Of a stretch of DNA of 64,000 bases, positions 36,322 to 46,180 are shown piece after piece. The stretch spans positions 140,999,207 through 141,063,206 of the forward strand of contig NC_053037.3 of the NCBI RefSeq assembly GCF_002575655.3, given 5' to 3'. The notes under the pieces were generated by a model. That model was not told the origin of the DNA. It saw only the letters and a list, made by a program, of their open reading frames with translations, and did not search any database. Each line of letters opens with the position of its first letter. The stretch's first letter is position 1. Made by a program: the position numbers and the translations under genes. Origin of the DNA: Aegilops tauschii subsp. strangulata (taxonomy: Eukaryota > Streptophyta > Magnoliopsida > Poales > Poaceae).

Positions 36322-36953
36322 CTACTCGTTCAAGCGGAGCGTGCGGGCGCTCTGCACGGATGAGAGCACATCCCGGTTCAAGTCGAGGACGTCCGGTTCC
36401 GCCTGCAGGAGGGCCTCGATGGCAGCGGCATCCGCGCGCTCTGCGTCGAGTCGAGCCTCTGCCGCCTGGTTCAAGTCCAGGACATCCGGTTCCGCCTGCA
36501 GGAGGGCCTCGATGGCAGCGGCATCCGCGCGCTCCGCCTCAAGTTGAGCCTCCGCCGTCCGGTTCACATCCATGACATCCGGTTCCGCCTGCAGGAGAAC
36601 CTCGATGGAAGCGGCATGCGCGCGCTCCGCGTCGAGTTGAGCCTCTGCTCCCGGTCCTCCTTTAGTATCGCCATGTTGAACCACTGGTCCGCCTGCACCA
36701 TGGGGGACTCGGACGCCGGCACGAAGTCGACGTCCATCGTCTCATACCCATCGGGGGCCTTCTGCGCCGCGACCTCCGCCATGAACATTGGATCGGCTTC
36801 CTCCTCCTCGTAGCTTGGCTCCAGAGAACTCGGGGATTGGCCCGCCGCAAAGCGAGCTTGGGAATGGAGGTCTGTGGCGCCGACCGCCGCCGCGATTTCT
36901 GCGCGGCGCTCCGGCGTCAACATCTTGTAGTAAGTGATCTTGCGGCCCACCAT
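36322..36953 (-). pseudogene. Unidentified captured gene with 31-residue repeats, frameshifted
   Basis: The minus-strand ATG at 36953 starts MVGRKITYYKMLTPERRAEI and continues to about 36650, then a one-base shift leads into three tandem 31-residue repeats. Each is of the form AEAQL-AERA-AA-IE-LLQAEPDV-D-N and corresponds to a 93-bp DNA repeat. The frame stops at 36322. The repeat region is Ala/Glu-rich and probably helical. I do not recognise the family. It sits between the two transposase genes and may be a captured host fragment or a CACTA-specific accessory gene. Confidence 0.5.
36371..36649 (-). repeat. 93-bp coding tandem repeat, three copies
   Basis: CTCGATGGCAGCGGCATCCG recurs exactly 93 bp apart (about 36416 and 36509), with a diverged third copy near 36602. 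Because the period is a multiple of three, copy number can change without breaking the frame. Confidence 0.8.
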
Positions 36954-37291
36954 GGCTTTCCGGCGAACTAGGGGACGCTTGATGTGGGCTAGGGGATCGA
37001 AAGGTGGGGGAATGGGCTGGAGATTTGGTGTGGTTTTAGGGCAGTGGCTGGCGTAGGCCGAGCAGCAAAGGTTCTGGTGTGAATAGTGGTTCCAGTGACG
37101 ATCGTTCAATCGGTTTTGACTGTACATCGCTCTTGTCGCATTGGCATTGCAGCCCGGCACGCTGGACCCTCCATGTCGCTCATCGAATGGAACGCGCTTC
37201 GTCTTCCGTTTTCGCTCGCTTGTGGGACCGCAGTTGAGAGCAAACCGACGTCCCTCCCCCTCCCCCTCCCGCGTCATTTATTATACCAGCA
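36954..37291. other. Promoter-like region upstream of the captured gene
   Basis: No ORF with motifs. Includes sequence resembling the repeated CGCTC...GTGGGACCGCA-type modules seen at 34476 and 40494. Confidence 0.35.
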
Positions 37292-37893
37292 CTCCCTCCG
37301 TTTTATGCGGAGTAAATAAAAACAGAGGGAGTATACTACGGATGAGGATCCCCTGACGTGGCCGAACCCATTGAGTAACTGACATGCGGGGCCTAGCAAG
37401 CATGGGGTCCGCCAGTAAGTGACCGAAAGGGAGGGTAAGGCAGGGATACCTACGTCAGAGGATCCACTTCCACTATACTACTTTGACCAAATGTTAGAGT
37501 AATAATATATGACATGCAACTCACACAAATGTTAGAGTAATAATATATGACATGCAACTTACACAAAGCATACAGGGTCTAATGCGTTTTTCGAGGCTAA
37601 ATTTGACCAAATGTTAGAGTAATAATATATGACATGCAACTTACACAAAGTATACGGTCAAATTCGTATGTGAAAGGAGTTTCCAATGATATAATTTTCA
37701 CATTATACATCCCATGTACTATTAATCTTGTCAATAGTCAAATTGGAAACCATCTCGAGTACAAATCTAGGAGTACGTACGAATCTAACAATATTGATTG
37801 GGCGTTGTTGAATGTTGATACCTTTTTGATCAAAGTAGAGATACTTTGACTACACATAAAACTTATATGTAAACTAGAAAGGATAGGGGGAGT
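37292..37893. mobile_element. Stowaway/mariner-like element with internal tandem repeats
   Basis: It starts CTCCCTCCGTTTTATGCGG and ends AAAGGATAGGGGGAGTA, both typical of Tc1/mariner-Stowaway ends in grasses. Another inverted end (ACAGAGGGAGTA) lies only about 30 bp inside the left end, making a short foldback. At about 37481-37655 a unit with AATGTTAGAGTAATAATATATGACATGCAAC occurs three times. No transposase is present. Confidence 0.5.
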
Positions 37894-38548
37894 ATATTGT
37901 ACGTTCAAAAACGAAACGAACATTGAATACCCTTTGTATATGATTTGCGGATGCTATGATCACCGGTTCAAAATTTTGAATCCGCCTTAGGTATCACGTG
38001 CCCCCACTCGTTCCCTCTCGATTTCATCTCGGGGTCCGGAGATCTATTGAAAGAGGACTAGGGTGGGTACATGCGAATGATACTCGGCGGAATGTTCAAA
38101 TGAGGCATGCGGGAGGATGGACTCGACTGGAGGGCAACATGATCGATGGAGAAGAGGGTTGGAGAGGAATGAGAAATAAGCAAACGCCACATGATTATAC
38201 TTGAACGGCTCAAATAAACAATAAGTTGTCTCACTTGGCCTACATAGTGAAAGGCCTAATGCGCAACGCGGAGCACTGACGCTCGAATATGGCCGGGAAA
38301 ACAGGGAAACCGACATGTGGGGCACACCCGTCGGGACGACGTAGCGCAGACTAGTCCAATGGAGGAGCTGGCCCATGACCTCCTCGCCACCGACAACCAT
38401 TCATGTGGGTCGTTGGGGCCAACAACGGGGCGCAGCTCCAGCACCGTCTCTGGACACGGCGACCGCGGTGAGCGACACGCTCATATCGTCGCTAGACACG
38501 GTCGGTTTCAGTGTGCCAAGTGTGGCGTTAGTGCTGTGGCACGACCAA
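37894..38548. other. Unassigned CACTA interior
   Basis: No gene or clear repeat was recognised. Short frames lack motifs. Confidence 0.3.
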
Positions 38549-38787
38549 CGGTATGTTTTGTTTGTGCCCAAGGTTGCCCCATCAAATCATTGGGTAGCCA
38601 AAATTTTGGTTGAGGTATTGGTTGCCCATGATTTGGCCGACATTGGCAAGAAAAATGAACTAGAGTTGGCTAGAGTTCATTGGCATGCCAAAAAAATGGC
38701 AACCATCCAAACAAAGACCAATCTTTGGGTCATGACCAAAATTTTGGTAAGGTGCACTTTGGCCACAATCCAAACACACCCCAACAC
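38549..38787. repeat. MITE-like foldback
   Basis: The left edge (GTATGTTTTGTTTGTGCCCAA) pairs imperfectly with the right edge read on the minus strand (GTGTGTTTGGATTGTGGCCAA). The interior holds several CCAAAATTTTGG palindromes. Structure and size suggest a non-autonomous DNA element. No target duplication was established. Confidence 0.4.
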
Positions 38788-39208
38788 CTAGCTCGTTGAG
38801 GATGCACGGGGCGCCGCGACGCGTCCGCGGAGTGGTGTAGCGCGGCCAACTGCATCCTCTGGACCTGAGACCATGCCGGGTCGTCTTGCTTTTTCAATGA
38901 CATGCGGGGATCGCATGTGAGCAAAGGGCACCAACGTTGCCACGACCGCAGCTGACTACCCTGGCACACCAAAACCCTCGTCCCTCGCGCCGTCGCGCGG
39001 TGCGTTCCCAGCCGGCGCCAGCTGCCCGCATTCATGCCGTCCGTTCGTATGTCGTCGTTAAGAGGCTCGGTGCCCGAGGAACCAACTCCGGTGACTTAAT
39101 GACGCACCCGGACGCTTGGCCTCACCGGAATGCGCTACTTAAAGCGGCAACGCCCAGCTAACCTCCACACCATAGTGCATCGTCCTCCTACCTGGCACCA
39201 CATCCGCC
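38788..39208. other. Unassigned CACTA interior, GC-rich
   Basis: No recognised motif. A CATGCGGGGATCGCATGTGAGC stretch near 38901 resembles the ACACGTGGGACCGCATGTTAGC module at 34480. Confidence 0.3.
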
Positions 39209-39605
39209 ATGACCGCAATTGCGAACGCTCTGCGAGAGAGCTTGTTTTTGGGGATGAAGCTCGAGGTCGCCGCCCTCGCTCAAGTCGCCTCTCGCGACGC
39301 AATAGTGGCGTAGACGGACGCGGACGCGACCGCACAAGCGGTGGCCACGCTGGCGGCCGACGACGGGAGCACCGTCAGCCACGCGTCCTACTTGCCGCCG
39401 TCCAACGTCCGGCACCGCCGAGGTCGGGGACTCCTCCGAGGATGAGTAGGGCATGGGAGGCGGCACGGCATGGTGTGCCAACTGGCCGGTCCGTATCCCG
39501 TGTTCTACTCTTCCTCGCCGGAGACCGCACCTTCACTTCACGGGTCTTGAACCCCGCCCCCGTACATAGAGATCGCAGATGGAGGACGTCAGTCGCCGCC
39601 GTAGA
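39209..39605 (+). pseudogene. Fragment of an unidentified Ala-rich protein
   Basis: The ATG at 39209 opens a frame (MTAIANALRESLFLGMKLEV) that meets TAG at 39311-39313 and continues in frame as Ala/Asp/Thr-rich sequence to about 39450. A plausible captured gene fragment. An overlapping Arg-rich frame to 39609 is less likely. No domain is recognised. Confidence 0.3.
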
Positions 39606-39736
39606 ATAGGTTTAGGGTCGGGTTTCTTTTATTTTTCTGTCCTATAAAAGTTCGAAATGTAATGAAAATCTGCTGTGTTTGCATTAATCTCGGCCGGTGT
39701 ATATGAACTTTCACAATAATATACATATTGTAGGAG

Positions 39737-39933
39737 TACTAGCAAGATGCCCGTGCGTTGCACGGAAGATCAAGATCTTGTGGGAGAAAAGGATGAACGA
39801 GGGAAAGCCTTATCTGCAAATGTGGAGAGGACTGCGGGTAAATTGTCATAGTTTCCTTCCTATCCGTTAGATATAGATCGGACGGCCTATATTGCAGGAT
39901 GACAGGCACACCATCATCACCAACTCTGCTTTT
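39737..39933 (-). repeat. Inverted-repeat arm, right
   Basis: Begins ACTAGCAAGATGCCCGTGCG and mirrors 32917-33142. Shared stretches include GGATGAACGAGGGAA and GGCCTATATTGCAGGATG on opposite strands. Confidence 0.65.
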
Positions 39934-41428
39934 TATTGAACCGAGACAAATCTAACATGCGAAGTAAAATAAACACATAGGGTCTATACATACACAAATT
40001 ATCTTAGACACTCCAATAGTACGTCCACTACACATTCACGCATTTCACATCTTTCTACATCTACGGGAACCTACGAAAGGGTTAACGTAAATTGCCTCTC
40101 TCTCTCCTCCCCTGATTTTCATGGTGGTGGGCTCCTCCCTCCCCCCAATCTACAATCAACAGCTCACACATTTCACATTACGTTAATTACGTAACTGGGA
40201 TTACGTAGGTGTAGCATTACTCGTCCTAAAAACCCAACTAAGCCAACCTCCCAGCATATCGCGCGGGAAAAGACCCGGCCGCGCCGTTTTAGTCGGGATT
40301 ACCAGATTACTAGTAGTAGTATCGATGGATCGCGCGAAGCAACAATTTTTTTTTTGAGGGGGCGAAGTACCTAGTTTAAAAGGAAAAAAGGCGGTACACT
40401 CACAGCACTCCTGTCGCGGTCGCATTGCACCCCACACACGTTCGGTCCTGCACACGGCTCACGCAAACGAAACGCGCTTCGGCATGCCTCTTCACTGACA
40501 CGTGGGACTGCACTTGGAGAAACCGACCATGCGCCAAACTCCCCCCGCCCACCACGCGAAAATCCTCCCCCCCCCACACACCCAAAAATTCCCCCCAAAT
40601 CCGATTCAACCGCCCTTCGGCCAACTAGCCAATAATATTCCCCAAACCCCCTCCCCCCTGTCCCCCTCCACTCCATTCGCTCCGCCAAAGCCGCCCTCCC
40701 CGCCGCGCCGATACGTCGGCGCCGCGGTTCGGCGATCCTCTCGCTCCCACAGTACGCTCTCGTAGACTGCCGTCCTCTAGCCGCGCCACCACCTCTGGCT
40801 ACGTTCTTGTGGAAGCGCACGGCGGTCAGCGCCGCCACCGCTGGCGACGTTCGTGTGGAGACGCACGGTGGTCAGCTTCTCCCACGGTACGCGCATTCTA
40901 GACTGAGGCCCCGTTCATGTCGGTGTAGCGCTGAATGTTAGGTAACAGACGTTGTTAATCTCACTATTTGCCGAAGTAGTTTACTGTCAATATGCTCTGC
41001 TTAAGAAGCTTCCTTGCCCTGTTCTGCACTCAATCTGCTTAGCTGAGATGGCATGCCAAGGCCGATTAGTTGCTAAAATATCCTGCCATATATTTATTGT
41101 GACATAGATTGCCATGGTCTAGTAGCCAATCTGTTAGGTGAAATAGCTCTACACCGTTTTATACACGATCTTTGTTGCTGCGATGGCCTTCGATAGTTCG
41201 ATGGTTGTGTGCTCGGTCTCATTGACTGCTGAAACAGCCTGCCATAATTTGGCACTCAAATCTGTTTGCTGAATTAGCTTTACATATATTTCATTACTTA
41301 GATCTGCTCGTCCAAATATCTTGCCATAGCGTTAGACATCGACAGGTATTTTTTTCTGGACTTTATAAAAAAGCATATATGTTTTTCCTGTAATATCTAG
41401 TAGAAGAACTAATTTGTATGTCTAACAG
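39934..41428. other. Duplicated modules and presumed TnpD promoter and leader
   Basis: The left half repeats, in diverged form, blocks seen at 34010-34830. The GC-rich stretch at 40500-40900 has only low-complexity frames. From about 40905 the sequence is AT-richer and leads to the TnpD start. TTTGTATGTCTAACAG directly before the ATG looks like a splice acceptor, so a 5' untranslated exon probably lies within 40700-41000. Confidence 0.45.
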
Positions 41429-44400
41429 ATGGACAGGACTTGGATAACTTCTGCTCGAAGATTCTCCGCTGCATATGTCGAGGGGGTTGAAAACTTCATG
41501 AACTTTATCAGAGCTGAGTACGGTGGTCCGAAATCAGATGTGCTCTACCCGTGTAGCAGTTGTATGAATTCAGTTACAAGATCCCAGTCAACTGTGCAAA
41601 ATCATCTACACTTGTATGGGATGTCGGTCACATATACTAGGTGGGTTCATCATGGTGAAGTTGTGAACGTCAATGTTATTGACTACGTGGAAGCAGCAGA
41701 TCACCATCTTGATCTGCCTGATGCTCAGGTGGAAGAGGAGGAGGAGGTGGTGGTGGCGGAGCCAGTGAGTTTGACCAACATTGAAACAATGCTACGAAAT
41801 GCTCGTGCATTCCGTGAACTTTCACCTGCAGAAGAAAAACGGTGGGCCCGCATGTTGGAACAATGCAACGTTGCTGTCACCCCAGGAAATAAGCTGTCAG
41901 TATTCTCAGTTATGGTCACCTTTCTTCAGGTGAAGACATCTGAGCGGATGACCAACAAATCATTCGATGCGATGTTGGCTGCTTTCCGCGAATCTTTCCC
42001 AGATGCGTCTGAGCTGCCACACACCTACAGTAAAATGAAGAATTTCCTTCGTGCAGTTGGAATTGGATATGGTATGATCCATGTTTGTAAGAATAATTGT
42101 GTTCTGTTCCGGATGGATTATGCCAACTTAAGTGAATGCCCGAAATGCAAATCATCAAGATGGAAAGATGGCGATGCTGTGAAGAGGATTCCTCATAATG
42201 TTCTGAGACATTTTCCAATTATACCAAGATTGCAGAGGTTGTTTCATGATGCTGAAACAAGAGAGGATGTACTGTGGCATTCTAGGAACCAGGAGTACAG
42301 AGATCAGAATGTAATGAGCCATCCATCTCATGGTAGTGAGTGGAAAAGCTTCAATGATAAACACAAAGAGTTTGCTGCTGACCCGAGACACATTAGACTT
42401 GGCTTAGCTTCAGATGGATTTAACCCATTTGGCCACCAGAGCGCCACATATAGCATGTGGCCAGTGCTTGTTATCCCTTACAACATGCCTCCAAATGTCT
42501 GCACCAAAGAATCAAACTACATGATGGCCTTGCTCATCCCAGGTCCAAAAAGTCCTGGAAAGGATTTTGATTTGTTCATGGAGCCTCTTGTGGAGGAACT
42601 TCAACAGCTATGGAAGGCTGTTCTCACTCGAGACCTATATAGCAGCCCACCAGCTGATTTTTCTGCGTGCTGCACATTTTTTGGTGCATCCATGATTATC
42701 CGGCTTTGGGCACTATGTCAGGGCGAACGACACATGGTTACAATGCATGTGTTCCCTGTGACAGGAATCCGCTTTCATACGCAATACTTAGCAAGATCTG
42801 TTACATTGGACACCGCCGTGTCCTTGCCAAGGACAAGCCGCATCCTAGAAAATACCGAAGACATGTGTTCAATGCAAAGCATGAAAACCGTGATACGCCA
42901 AAGAGGCTCACCACTGATGAGTTGCAAGTGGAATTAGAGAAGGTCAGGCATATTACACCAGGAAACCATCCTGGTAATGGTAGCGGGAAAAGGAAGCGTG
43001 GCAGGGTAGAAGAGAGATTATTGTTTACCCGCAGGTCCACTTTGTGGGACTTGGAGTATTGGAAAGATTTGGATCTGCGGCATAATCTTGATGTGATGCA
43101 CATCGAGAAAAATATATGTGACAGCATTATCGGCACACTTCTTAATATTGAAGGCAATACGAAAGATACCTTAAAATCTAGGATTGATTTGACACACCTG
43201 GGTATCAGAAAGGATTTGCAGGTGCAAGATGAAGGTAAACCACGGGATATGGCACCAGCTGTGTACGTCTTGGACAAGGTAAAAAGAAAAGAATTTTGCG
43301 AGGTCCTGTCACGTGTGAGATTCCCACATGGATTTGCTTCCAACCCTGAAAGGAGAGTCGGTGCAGATGGAAACAAGGTACAAGGGTTGAAAACTCATGA
43401 ATGCCACGTCCTACTTCAAAGGGTTGTACCTGTTATCCTTAGAGGATTGGGCCGCCCTGACTTATACAGAGTAGTTGCAGAGTTGGGACAATTCTTCAGG
43501 GAACTCTGCAGTAGGAATATCAGGATAGATGCTTTGGAGCGTCTTAGAGACAAGATACCAACTATCCTATGCGACCTTGAGAAGATATATCCTCCAGCCT
43601 TCTTTGATGTGATGGTGCATTTGGCTGTTCATCTACCTGATGAGACACTACTTAGAGGTCCAGTACAGTATGGCTGGATGTACCCTATTGAAAGGCGGCT
43701 AGGCACTTTCAAGGGCTATGTTAGGAACAGAGCTAGACCCGAGGGTTCCATTGCAGAGGCCTACATTGCTACAGAAGCGTTGACATTCTGCTCAAACTAC
43801 ATTGAAACAGCTGATCAGCTTAGCAAAGAGGTGGGTGAAGTCAATCCCGGGCTCAATGTTTTCGATTATTCTGTTCGAGTTACAGGGAAGAGTCGACAAG
43901 AGGACAAACCTAAAGATTTGGACAAAATGGTTTGGTATGTGTTGAATCACTGTCCTGAGATACTACCTTATATCAAGTAAGTGCAGTACTGCAGCTTATA
44001 CATCGTAATCTACTAAACTTGCAGCACATTCTTATATATTTAGATGTTTGACGCGATCACTATGTTGTGCAGCATCTACAAAGAGGAGTTACTACCGCAA
44101 AATCCAAGAAACATTGACAAACTGGTTATGGCAGGATTTGCGAAATGGTTCAAGAACCATGTAAGCTTTTGAAGTGCACTGTCATTTTTTTAATATATTG
44201 AGTACATAAGATGATCAGCTTGTCTATTTTCTAACCATAGGTTAAGAAGATGCGGGAGGATGGGCAGGCAGTTGATGATGCCCTTTACTCACTAGCAATG
44301 GGTCCTGATACTCGGGTAAGACATTATGAATCTTGCGTTGTTGGAGATGTGCGCTACAACACCCTTGCACGAGACGAAGGCAGGAAGACACAAAACAGTG

Positions 44401-44945
44401 CCATCATTAGCACAGATACGTATGACAAAGAGACAACTAAAATGTATGCTAACATAACAGACATTGTTCAGTTGCAGTATATCTCCAGTTTCGAGGATCA
44501 TTGGTGTGTGGTTCTGTTGTGCTGTCGTTGGTATAACCCGTTTTCCAGGATCGCAAAACCCAGATCTGATGATTATTTCAAATCCATCACTGTCAAGGCG
44601 GCGTACCAGACCAACGAGCCTTTTATTTTGGCAAATCAAGAAACACAGATATTTTTCTTGGAAGACACATTTGCACGTAGCGATGACTGGAGAGTATTGC
44701 AAAGGTTTGAGCAGAGGAATTCGTTTAATGAAGTTGCACAACAAGATGATGCTTACACTGCTCCTGATGTACAAGATAACACATATGTTCCTAATATCTT
44801 TGAGAACCATCACGTCAATGACGCCGGCGAAAAGATTGCCTGTCGTGATGTGGACATACAAGAGTTGATGAAGAAGAAGCCAACGTTCGAGGACAATGAG
44901 GACGAAGAAGAAGATGACACCGTGGGGAATTACGATTCAGACTGA
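41429..44945 (+). pseudogene. TnpD transposase of the CACTA element, three exons, one frameshift
   Basis: Predicted exons are 41429-43976, 44073-44160 and 44241-44945, with GT-AG introns and matching phase. The N-terminus (MDRTWITS, then YPCSSCMN) matches the transposase-associated zinc-finger-like domain. LASDGFNPFG near 42406 and MLIP/LIPGPKSPGKD-type sequence belong to the tnp2 domain. YPPAFFDVMVHL and WMYPIERRLG match DUF4218, and EDHWCVVLLCCRWY plus EPFILANQ in exon 3 match DUF4216. The reading frame shifts by one base at the T-run 42658-42662, in the middle of tnp2, after which the correct frame continues without further breaks to the end. The joined protein would be about 1110 residues. 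It cuts and joins element ends in active CACTAs. Confidence 0.88.
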
Positions 44946-45418
44946 TACACATGGCGAAGATGTTGACGCTGCTGCTGCGGATGATGATTACATTGCTTTT
45001 GTCATATTTGCCTGTCAGAAGACATTTTTTTAATCTACTATGTGAAATTGTGTTTGCTATGACAACTGAAACCTGATGAACATGTTGTTTAGTGTTTTGC
45101 TGTGAGAACATCACTTCTAATGTATGCTGATTTGTGTTTGGTGATTGACAACTAAAACATGATGACATTGTTGTTTAGTTGTACTCATATTTGGCTGTGA
45201 AACTTGAATTTGATGACATAGTTTGCTGTTGGACTGCAATTTGCTCGACGTCTTTGAATGAGAACAAAGCTGACCCGACAGGGCCTCTGCTATTTATTTA
45301 TTTATATGAGCAAAAGGGGATACCCCCTGATTTCCGTTAATAGAAATCATTAGATGTTCACAACACTACGCCCAGCCTGCTACACAGGTTTCATTCATTA
45401 CTAGTTTCAGCAAAGTGC
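44946..45418. other. Shared 3' flank between convergent TnpD and GRF genes
   Basis: AT-rich region after the TnpD stop and after the GRF gene on the other strand. It contains a diverged repeat (GACAACTGAAACCTGATGAACATG and GACAACTAAAACATGATGACAT). No ORF is supported. Confidence 0.4.
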
Positions 45419-46180
45419 TCATGTCGTAGCCACTGAATACATCGCGACTGCTACATACACTGCAAATAAAGAGACAATCATCCTACAGAGCACATCGATT
45501 TTGCCCATTATCTTCACAAGCTCTTTCATCTCCTCATTGTTGTCAAGGCCGTTCAGCAGCTATTGCTTGGCCATGATCAGAGGAACTACATCTTTAACCT
45601 TCTGCTCTGCATCTTCCTCTTCTGCCGTTCCTTCAGTTACTTGTCCAACACCCCAACCTGCTAGTATTGGGATTCCTCGGCTAACCAAATAATCAGCGTA
45701 GTTGCATTCCCCCACATCAGCAACTTCCCAGAAATACAAATCACACGAATCTTCCCTTTTCTGCATCAATCAAATTGGAAGATCATCAACCAAACTATTA
45801 AAAAGATCAGCAACTGAAAGCAGCAGAACAACACTTAAACATATTATTACCCCATGATTCGGGCATTTGTAGAAGACTCGGCCAGGGTTGCGGATTGTGG
45901 TTGAGACGCGATGGATGACTCTGCGTGATTTGCAGCAGTGGCACCACACCAACGGCAGCGGGTTGCGATGAGCAATCGGCTGCGGTGCGCGTGCCGGCGG
46001 GGGTGTGATGAGACCCACAGGCGATGGTACGGGAGGCGACTTGGTGCATATCTGGTTGTTGCCTGCTGAAGAGCAGGTGGACGAGCAGCCAGCGGAGATG
46101 GTTGCTGCGGCCAGAGCTTCTGATGCTAGGCCGAGTAAGTAGAGAAGAGGAGAAGCGATCGTTGGATATGTCTGTTTCAT
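45419..46180 (-). pseudogene. GRF zinc-finger protein carried by the CACTA, premature stop
   Basis: Exon 1 (46180-45851, 110 codons) and exon 2 (starting 45760) join in phase 0 across a GT-AG intron. The junction completes a GRF-type zinc finger: VWCHCCKSR, then NPGRVFYKCPN in exon 1 and EDSCDLYFWE in exon 2. The frame stops at TAG 45562-45560 after 176 residues. It continues open for 46 more codons, with a helical EEMKELVKIM stretch and a hydrophobic VSLFAVYVAVAM segment, to TGA at 45421-45419. GRF proteins in grasses often have a C-terminal coiled coil and membrane-like segment, so the TAG looks like a later mutation. The role in the transposon is unknown. Confidence 0.7.

Noticed and set aside
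40371..40838. Gly/Arg-rich minus-strand frame upstream of TnpD
   Set aside because: GC-rich, low-complexity promoter-like DNA with no domain. Diverged module copies do not preserve the frame.
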